In this document: one piece after another, positions 58,190-64,000 of the stretch
How the letters are laid out: each line of letters starts with the position of its first letter
Position numbering within the stretch: the first letter of the stretch is position 1
Source: Devosia yakushimensis
Lineage (GTDB): Bacteria > Pseudomonadota > Alphaproteobacteria > Rhizobiales > Devosiaceae
Assembly (NCBI RefSeq): GCF_030159855.1
Contig: NZ_BSNG01000001.1
Span: 2,852,001 to 2,916,000 of the forward strand
Direction of reading: 5' to 3'
Length of the DNA stretch: 64,000 bases
Position numbers and translations under genes: made by a program
Notes under the pieces: generated by a model
Told to the model about the DNA's origin: nothing
The model's input: only the letters and a program-made list of their open reading frames with translations
Database searches by the model: none

Positions 58190-59164
58190 CTACTGGATTG
58201 TCGCGCCAGAGGCTTCGACCACTGGGGCCCAGCGTGCAACCTCGGTGGCAACGTGGGTGGCCAGCTCTTCCGGCGTCGAGCCGACGACGATGGCGCCCAC
58301 CTCGGCAAGCCGTTCATGAACCGCCGGATCGTGCACGGCCGCGACGGCGGCCTCGTTGAGCTTGGCGACCACTTCGGGCGGCGTGCCCGCCGGCGCGAAG
58401 AGGGCATTCCAGGTATTGGTTTCGTAGCCGGGAACGCCGGCTTCATCCATGGTGGGAATATCGGGGAAGCTGGCGGCACGTTCGAGCGTGGTGACGGCCA
58501 GCGGGCGCAGCGTGCCGGCCTTCATGTGCTCGGTGGCCGAGGGGAGGTTGTCGAAGATGATCGGCACAGCGCCACTCAGCGCATCGACCAGCGCCGGACC
58601 TGACCCCTGATAGGGCACATGGACCATATCGACACCGGCCATGGACTTGAACAATTCACCCGAGAGATGCAGCGGGGTGCCATTGCCCGAGGAGGCATAG
58701 GCATGGGCTTCCGGCTCGGCCTTGAGCAAGGCGATCAGTTCCTCGACATTGGTGGCGGGAAATTCCGGATTGACCAGGAGCACATTGGGCACGGTCACCA
58801 GCAGGGAAATCGGAGCGAAATCGGCGCTGGGATCGAAGGGCGGGGTGGCATAGAGCGAAGCACTGAGCGCATGGGTAGCGATGGTGCCCATGAGGATGGT
58901 GTAGCCATCTGGATCGGCATCGGCGACGGCGGTGGCCCCGAGCACGCCCCCTGCCCCGGCCTGATTGACCACCAGGACCTGCTGGCCCAATTGGGCGCTC
59001 ATGGCCTCGGCAACGATGCGACCGACAAGATCGGTGGACCCGCCGGCCGCGAAGGGGACGACCAGATTGATGGGTTTATTGGGAAAATCGGATTGGGCGA
59101 TAGCAGGCAGCGACACGGAAAGCGCCCCGGCCGCAACGGCCAGGGTGAGAATAAGCGACTTCAT
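58190..59164 (-). CDS. Bug-family (TctC-like) tripartite tricarboxylate receptor
   Basis: Periplasmic receptor, 324 residues. Signal peptide ends LPAIA-QS, then PNKPINLVVPFAAGGSTD with the family phosphate/carboxylate pocket, GAGGVLGATAVADADPDGYT, VPYQGSGPALVDAL and a PDIPTMDEAGVPGYE loop. No TctA/TctB membrane partners are adjacent. The ligand is unknown; the family binds carboxylates. Confidence 0.94.
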   Translation of the reverse strand: MKSLILTLAVAAGALSVSLPAIAQSDFPNKPINLVVPFAAGGSTDLVGRIVAEAMSAQLGQQVLVVNQAGAGGVLGATAVADADPDGYTILMGTIATHALSASLYATPPFDPSADFAPISLLVTVPNVLLVNPEFPATNVEELIALLKAEPEAHAYASSGNGTPLHLSGELFKSMAGVDMVHVPYQGSGPALVDALSGAVPIIFDNLPSATEHMKAGTLRPLAVTTLERAASFPDIPTMDEAGVPGYETNTWNALFAPAGTPPEVVAKLNEAAVAAVHDPAVHERLAEVGAIVVGSTPEELATHVATEVARWAPVVEASGATIQ

Positions 59165-59243
59165 CTATGGGTTCCTCCCGGGATAACGGGGAGGCAATTG
59201 CGGGTGGAGGGATTTGGTTCCATCCAACCGGCAAAATAATGGC

Positions 59244-60917
59244 TTAGCTCAAGATGCCGATATAGGCGCCGAAGGGTTCCAGATCGAGTTCGCCATCAAT
59301 GGGAGCGGCGATGACGCCGGGGCAATCGGCGTGATGCGGTTCGAGGCCCGAAGGAATGGCAAATTCGGCGGCGCTGTCGCCCATATTGAAGACGCAAAAC
59401 AGGCGTTCGGCACCGTCTTCGCGGGTGAAGGCCAGGATATTGCCTGTAGATTCCAGGAGGGTGATCTTGCCCTTGGCGAGGGCCGGATGGGTTTTTCGGA
59501 AGGCCAGGAGCGATCGGTAAAATTCGAGCACCGAGCCTTCGACGCCATGTTGGGTATCGACGGCGTGGGTCAGGTGTTCGGCCGGAACGGGCAGCCAGGT
59601 GCGCTCGGCAGTGGAGAAGGCGCCGTTGCGGACATGGGCCTGCCAGACCATGGGCGTGCGGCAGCCGTCGCGGCCCTTGAATTCAGGCCAGAATTCGATG
59701 CCATAGGGATCGACCAGATCGGCGAAGGAGAGTTCGGCTTCCTTGAGGCCGAGTTCCTCGCCCTGATAGAGGCAGACCGAGCCGCGCATAGCCAGGATCA
59801 GCGTGACGGCGAGGCGAGTAAAGGCGGCTTCCTGGCCATGGACAGCCCAGCGGCTGACATGACGCACGACATCGTGGTTGGAGAAGGCGAGGCAAATCCA
59901 GCCGTCGGGCGCTTCGCTTTCGGTGGCGGCAATGGATTTCTTGAAGTGATCGGCGGAGAATTCGCCGCCCAGATAATCGAAGGTATAGGCCATGTGCAGG
60001 TGGTCATCGCCCGAGGTGTATTGGGCCATGAGTTCAAGCTGGTGCTGGCTATCGCCAATCTCGCCCACTGTGGTCGTGCCGGGATATTCATCCATAAGGG
60101 CGCGCAGGCGGGTGAGGAAAGCGAGGTTTTCCGAGCGCGACTTGTCGTAGATATGTTCCTGGAAATTATAGGGGTTCACGGCCGGAGCCGTCGAAGCGTT
60201 GAAATCTTCGGGGCGGACCACGGGATTGTCCTCGAAGCCCAGCGAACAGAAGTAGAAATTGACCGTATCGAGGCGGAAGCCATCGACGCCACGCTCAAGC
60301 CAGAAGCGCATTTCGGCCAACACTGCATCCTGCACTTCGGGATTGTGGAAGTTGAGATCGGGCTGGGAGACCAGGAAATTGTGCTGGTAGTACTGCATGC
60401 GCCGGCTATCCCAGGACCAGGCCGAGCCGCCGAAGATGGAGAGCCAATTGTTGGGCGGGGTGCCATCGGGCTTGGGATCGGCCCAGACATACCAATCGGA
60501 TTTGGCATTGGTGCGGGACTGACGGGATTCGGAGAACCAGGCGTGCTTATCCGATGAGTGGGAAATCACCTGGTCGATGATGACTTTGAGGCCCAGGGAA
60601 TGGGCCTTTTGCACGAGGCGGTCGAAATCCTCCAGCGTGCCGAAGCTGGGATCGATGTCGCGATAATTGGAGACGTCGTAGCCGAAATCCTTCATCGGGG
60701 AGGTGAAGACCGGCGACAGCCAAATGGCGTCGACGCCCAGATCGGCGACATAATCGAGCCGGCTGGTAATGCCCACGAGATCGCCCACACCATCGCCATT
60801 CTGGTCCTGATAGGAGCGCGGATAGATCTGGTAGATCACCGCGCCACGCCACCAATCGGCATCGCGGGCCGCCTCATCGGGGTGTTTCTGCTCGGTCATC
60901 AGGGAAGTGGCAGTCAT
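59244..60917 (-). CDS. GH13 alpha-glucosidase
   Basis: Hydrolyses alpha-glucosides (oligo-1,6-glucosidase/alpha-glucosidase type). 557 residues. Starts WWRGAVIYQIYPRSYQDQNGDG when split over about 22-43; catalytic nucleophile Asp about 217 in GFRLDTVN, acid/base Glu about 286 in TVGEIGD, transition-state Asp about 349 in FSNHDVVR. A short C-terminal beta domain follows. No signal peptide, so cytoplasmic. ATG at 60917 follows GGAG by 8 bases. No sugar ABC importer is adjacent. Confidence 0.93.
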   Translation of the reverse strand: MTATSLMTEQKHPDEAARDADWWRGAVIYQIYPRSYQDQNGDGVGDLVGITSRLDYVADLGVDAIWLSPVFTSPMKDFGYDVSNYRDIDPSFGTLEDFDRLVQKAHSLGLKVIIDQVISHSSDKHAWFSESRQSRTNAKSDWYVWADPKPDGTPPNNWLSIFGGSAWSWDSRRMQYYQHNFLVSQPDLNFHNPEVQDAVLAEMRFWLERGVDGFRLDTVNFYFCSLGFEDNPVVRPEDFNASTAPAVNPYNFQEHIYDKSRSENLAFLTRLRALMDEYPGTTTVGEIGDSQHQLELMAQYTSGDDHLHMAYTFDYLGGEFSADHFKKSIAATESEAPDGWICLAFSNHDVVRHVSRWAVHGQEAAFTRLAVTLILAMRGSVCLYQGEELGLKEAELSFADLVDPYGIEFWPEFKGRDGCRTPMVWQAHVRNGAFSTAERTWLPVPAEHLTHAVDTQHGVEGSVLEFYRSLLAFRKTHPALAKGKITLLESTGNILAFTREDGAERLFCVFNMGDSAAEFAIPSGLEPHHADCPGVIAAPIDGELDLEPFGAYIGILS

Positions 60918-60990
60918 GAGGGGCTCCAGGACAGGCGGTTAAGCTGCAGATCCTAGAGTGCTGACACGGCGCAGCTATGGCAAGAGACGG

Positions 60991-62067
60991 CTAGCGCCGC
61001 AGCGCGGGTGAGCCTTGCAGAATTTTTGCGGCAATGGCGCGGAAGGCCTGGGCTTCAGGGCCTGTCGGGGCGGAGACGACCGGGGGCTGGCCGGTGTCGG
61101 AGTTTTCGCGGATCGACATGACCAGCGGGACGGCGCCAAGGAAGGGCATGTCGAGTGTTTTGGCAGCGGCTTCGGCGCCGCCGGTGCCGAAAATGTCGTA
61201 GCGGGCGCCGGTATCAGGGGCGATGAAATAGCTCATATTCTCGATCAGCCCAAGCAGGGGCACACCCATGCGGCGCAGCATGTCGATGGCCTTTTTGGCG
61301 TCGATCAGGGCCAAGTCCTGCGGGGTCGAGACGATGACGACGCCATCGACCTCGGACTGCTGGAACAGGGAAATGTGGATGTCGCCGGTGCCGGGGGGCA
61401 GGTCGACAACGAGCAGATCGAGATCACCCCAATCGGTTTCGCGCAGCAATTGGCGCAGGGCGGAGGTGGCCATGGGACCGCGCCAGACCACGGCCTGGTC
61501 GGGATTGAGCATGGAGCCGATCGACATGGCCTTGAGGCCAAAGGCGTTATGGGGCGAAAAAATGCCGTCTTCGCGCACGGCGGGTTTGCCTTCGAGGCCC
61601 AGCAGTTTGGGGATGGAGGGGCCGTAGAGATCGGCATCGAGAATGCCGACGCTGAGGCCCTCTGCAGCGAAAGCCAAGGCCAGATTGACCGCGGTGGTAG
61701 ATTTGCCGACGCCGCCCTTGCCGGAACCGACGGCGATGATGCGCTTGACGCCAGGCACGGCTTGCTTGGGTGCGGGGCCGGGGCGGCCTTGCGCGGCGGC
61801 CTGGCCGGTGGCGGGGGGCTTACCCGACGTCAGTGAGACCATAATCTTGCGGCCGGGCGCCACGGCTTGGGCGGCCTGCTGGGCAGCGTCGCGGGCGGGG
61901 CCAAAAGCGGCCTCCATGCCGGGCGCGACGGCGATGGCAAAGGCTACGGCGCTAGGGGTGACGATGATTTCGGACAAGCCCGCATAACCGGACAGCATGC
62001 CGCCGCCGGGGATTTCGACGGCGTCGAGCGCGGATTTGATGGCGGCGGCGAGTTCGATATCGGCCAT
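60991..62067 (-). CDS. mrp: Mrp/ApbC-type Fe-S carrier ATPase
   Basis: P-loop ATPase that delivers Fe-S clusters to apoproteins. 358 residues: an N-terminal DUF59-like part, then deviant Walker A GSGKGGVGKST, GILDADLYGPSIP, VVDLPPGTGD. The segment where most homologs carry the CPxC cluster motif reads ENMSYFIAPDTGARYD, with no Cys. Otherwise typical. Confidence 0.92.
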   Translation of the reverse strand: MADIELAAAIKSALDAVEIPGGGMLSGYAGLSEIIVTPSAVAFAIAVAPGMEAAFGPARDAAQQAAQAVAPGRKIMVSLTSGKPPATGQAAAQGRPGPAPKQAVPGVKRIIAVGSGKGGVGKSTTAVNLALAFAAEGLSVGILDADLYGPSIPKLLGLEGKPAVREDGIFSPHNAFGLKAMSIGSMLNPDQAVVWRGPMATSALRQLLRETDWGDLDLLVVDLPPGTGDIHISLFQQSEVDGVVIVSTPQDLALIDAKKAIDMLRRMGVPLLGLIENMSYFIAPDTGARYDIFGTGGAEAAAKTLDMPFLGAVPLVMSIRENSDTGQPPVVSAPTGPEAQAFRAIAAKILQGSPALRR

Positions 62068-62090
62068 TCAACTTCCACGACACTTGAGAG

Positions 62091-62135
62091 CCCCGATCCA
62101 CCCCTCTCCCTTGAGGGGAGGGAGGCAGATCGGGG
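62091..62135. repeat. Hairpin between fsa and mrp
   Basis: Outer arms CCCCGATC (62091-62098)/GATCGGGG (62128-62135) enclose an inner CCCCTC...GAGGGG hairpin. Related to the GC-rich palindrome family. No U-tract follows on either strand. Confidence 0.6.
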
Positions 62136-62150
62136 TCAACATTAATCCGC

Positions 62151-62804
62151 TTAGACGATCGTCTGGCCCGTGGCTTTCCAGTCCTTGAGGAAGCCTTCGA
62201 TGCCCGCATTGGTCAGCGGGTGGTTGGCCAGCTTGCGGATCACGTCGGGCGGGATCGTCGCGACGTCGGCACCGGCCAAGGCAACCTGGGTCACGTGGTT
62301 GGGCGAGCGGATCGAAGCGGCCAGGATCTGGGTCTCGAACTGGTAGTTGTCGTAGATCTGGCGGATATTTTCGATCAGCTCGACGCCATCGAGATTGATG
62401 TCATCGAGGCGCCCGAGGAAGGGCGAGATATAGGTCGCGCCGGCCTTGGCAGCCAGCAGGGCCTGGTTGGCCGAGAAGCAGAGCGTGACGTTGGTTTTGA
62501 CGCCACGTTCCTTGAAGGTCTTGGTGGCCTTGAGGCCATTGAGGGTCAGGGGGAGCTTGACCACGACATTGCTGGCCAGCTTGGACAGCACTTCGCCCTC
62601 GGCAATCATGCCCTCATATTCAAGGCTGGCGACTTCCGCCGAGACCGGACCCGGCACGGTGGCGCAGATTTCCTTGACCACGTCCTTGAAGTCGCGGCCG
62701 GACTTGGCGATCAGCGACGGATTGGTGGTGACACCATCGAGCAGGCCGGTATCGTACAGCTCCTTGATGTCCTTGATTTCTGCAGTATCGACGAAGAACT
62801 TCAT
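62151..62804 (-). CDS. fsa: Fructose-6-phosphate aldolase / transaldolase (TalC type)
   Basis: 217-residue short transaldolase-family enzyme. MKFFVDTAEIKDIKEL at the start, GVTTNPSLIAKSGR, the Schiff-base Lys about 83 in VVVKLPLT, NVTLCFSANQALLAAKAGA and SIRSPNHVTQVALAGADVAT. The length (about 215) marks the FSA/TalC subgroup. Whether it acts as transaldolase or fructose-6-phosphate aldolase is not readable. Confidence 0.94.
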   Translation of the reverse strand: MKFFVDTAEIKDIKELYDTGLLDGVTTNPSLIAKSGRDFKDVVKEICATVPGPVSAEVASLEYEGMIAEGEVLSKLASNVVVKLPLTLNGLKATKTFKERGVKTNVTLCFSANQALLAAKAGATYISPFLGRLDDINLDGVELIENIRQIYDNYQFETQILAASIRSPNHVTQVALAGADVATIPPDVIRKLANHPLTNAGIEGFLKDWKATGQTIV

Positions 62805-62875
62805 GGTTCCCTCCTAGAGCTGTTCAGCAAAATGTGTAGCACGGCGGCGCCGGGCTGCAAGGCGATTGGACTGGC

Positions 62876-64000
62876 TTATTTGATCGCCGAGAGCATGGCT
62901 TCCGCCAAATCGCCGACCCGATCCTCCGGGATGCCGGCGACATTGATGCGACTGTCACCAATCATATAGACACCATTGGCGGCTTTTAAATGTTCGACCA
63001 CGTCATTGGGCAGGCCCAATAGCGAAAACATGCCGCGATGGGCGGCGATGAAGTCGAAATCCTTGGAGTTCGAGCGCTGGCGAATGGCTTCGGCCAGCTT
63101 TTCGCGCAGCGCGATCATGCGGCCGCGCATCTGGTTGAGCTCGGCTTCCCACTCGGCGCGCAAATCCTTGTCTTCAAGGATGACGCGGATGATCTCGGCA
63201 CCATGATCGGGGGGCTGGGAATAGGCGCCGCGGATGATGTTGAGGAGCTGGGAATTGGCAATGTCGGCCTGGGCCGCATCCCTGGCGATGAGGATGGCGG
63301 CGCCGATGCGTTCGCGATAGAGGCCGAAATTCTTGGAGCCCGAAAAGGCGATCAGCGCTTCGGGGACCGAAGCGATCACCTTGCGGGTGCCGTAGGCATC
63401 TTCGAGCAGACCGTCGCCAAAGCCGAGATAGGCCAGATCGATAAAGGGCAGCGCGCCGGTTTTGGCAAGGCTTGCCGCGACCTGATCCCATTGCGCATTG
63501 GTGAGGTTGGCGCCGGTCGGGTTGTGGCAGCAGCCATGCAGCAGCACGACATCGTCCTTGCCCAATTTATCAAGCGCGGCAAGCATTTCGGGGAATTTGA
63601 GGCCACGGGAATCGGCGTCGAAATAGGGGTATTTTTCGACCTTGAGACCGGAATTTTCGGCGATCGGGTTGTGGTTGGGCCAGGTCGGATCGGAGACCCA
63701 GACCGTGGCGCCGGGCTTGGCGCGGTTGATCAGCTGCATCAGGACCCAGAGCGAGCCGGTGCCGCCGGGGGCCTGGGCGATGCGGACGCGGGCGCGGTCG
63801 ACGCTATCGGCCAGGGCTAGATCGAGCACGGCGGCGCCAAAGCCCTTATTGCCGGCAATGCCCAGATAAGTCTTGGTTTTTTCGGCTTCGAGAATGCGCT
63901 GTTCGGCCTTGCGGACGGCGGACATGACGGGCGTGACGCCCTTTTCATCCTTATAAACGCCGACGCCGAGGTCGATCTTGGTGGGGCGCGGGTCGGCCGC
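62876..64000 (-). CDS. Aromatic/aspartate aminotransferase (partial, N-terminus off window)
   Basis: Class I PLP transaminase of the AspC/TyrB type; 374 C-terminal residues are visible. ADPRPTKIDLGVGVYKDEKG near the edge, AQAPGGTGSL, LLHGCCHNPTGANLT, IDLAYLGFGDG and the PLP-lysine segment FSGSKNFGLYRERIGA. Substrate, aspartate or aromatic amino acids, is not clear. The upstream end lies beyond position 64000. Confidence 0.94.
   Translation of the reverse strand, partial: AADPRPTKIDLGVGVYKDEKGVTPVMSAVRKAEQRILEAEKTKTYLGIAGNKGFGAAVLDLALADSVDRARVRIAQAPGGTGSLWVLMQLINRAKPGATVWVSDPTWPNHNPIAENSGLKVEKYPYFDADSRGLKFPEMLAALDKLGKDDVVLLHGCCHNPTGANLTNAQWDQVAASLAKTGALPFIDLAYLGFGDGLLEDAYGTRKVIASVPEALIAFSGSKNFGLYRERIGAAILIARDAAQADIANSQLLNIIRGAYSQPPDHGAEIIRVILEDKDLRAEWEAELNQMRGRMIALREKLAEAIRQRSNSKDFDFIAAHRGMFSLLGLPNDVVEHLKAANGVYMIGDSRINVAGIPEDRVGDLAEAMLSAIK

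Overview
This 64 kb GC-rich window reads as chromosome of an alphaproteobacterium of the order Hyphomicrobiales, most like Devosia or a close relative (inference). The signs are the aerobic CobN-type cobalamin pathway, a short HisG paired with HisZ, a tRNA-His without an encoded G at -1 and with A73, CIRCE-controlled groESL, a Zur/ZnuABC locus and abundant GC-rich palindromic repeats. I see no prophage, transposase gene, integrase or CRISPR array.

Layout. 1-12.1 kb is a cobalamin block: cobA (cut by the window edge), cobK, cobE, a CDF metal transporter, and a minus-strand operon headed by a cobalamin riboswitch (about 11895-12070). Its order is cbtB, cbtA, cobW, a small membrane protein, cobN, a P-loop kinase, cobO. 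12.2-16.5 kb holds two small DUF genes and the zinc locus, with znuA divergent from znuC-znuB-zur across two Zur-like palindromes. 16.7-25.9 kb is a minus-strand housekeeping run: HAD phosphatase, ribF, ileS, lspA, lipoprotein, rluB, rsmD. 26-34 kb is regulatory and accessory: a degenerate EAL protein, a ROK regulator, a sigma-54 activator, an EamA transporter, DUF427 and a GT39-type membrane glycosyltransferase. 34-36.4 kb is CIRCE-groES-groEL with an intrinsic terminator. 36.4-43.8 kb has an orphan BrnA-type antitoxin, a TauE permease, a GT2 glycosyltransferase, hisS-hisZ-hisG, a DUF1127-like gene with an attenuator-like leader, and tag. 44-48.9 kb has a TadG-like von Willebrand protein, tRNA-His, and a histidine kinase that has lost its catalytic residues. 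49-58.2 kb is transport: two paralogous iron-binding proteins, an iron permease and a complete oligopeptide ABC system. The end holds a Bug-type receptor, a GH13 glucosidase, mrp, fsa and a partial aminotransferase.

The most unusual feature is a family of GC-rich palindromic elements that lies between genes and also in frame inside cobN. Three insertions add about 216 residues to CobN. The largest is bounded by 41-bp inverted repeats differing at one base, and carries a complete-looking DUF559 (Vsr-like endonuclease) domain. Similar inverted repeats without a gene occur in several intergenic regions. Some copies contain a further perfect hairpin whose sequence differs from copy to copy while its position stays constant.
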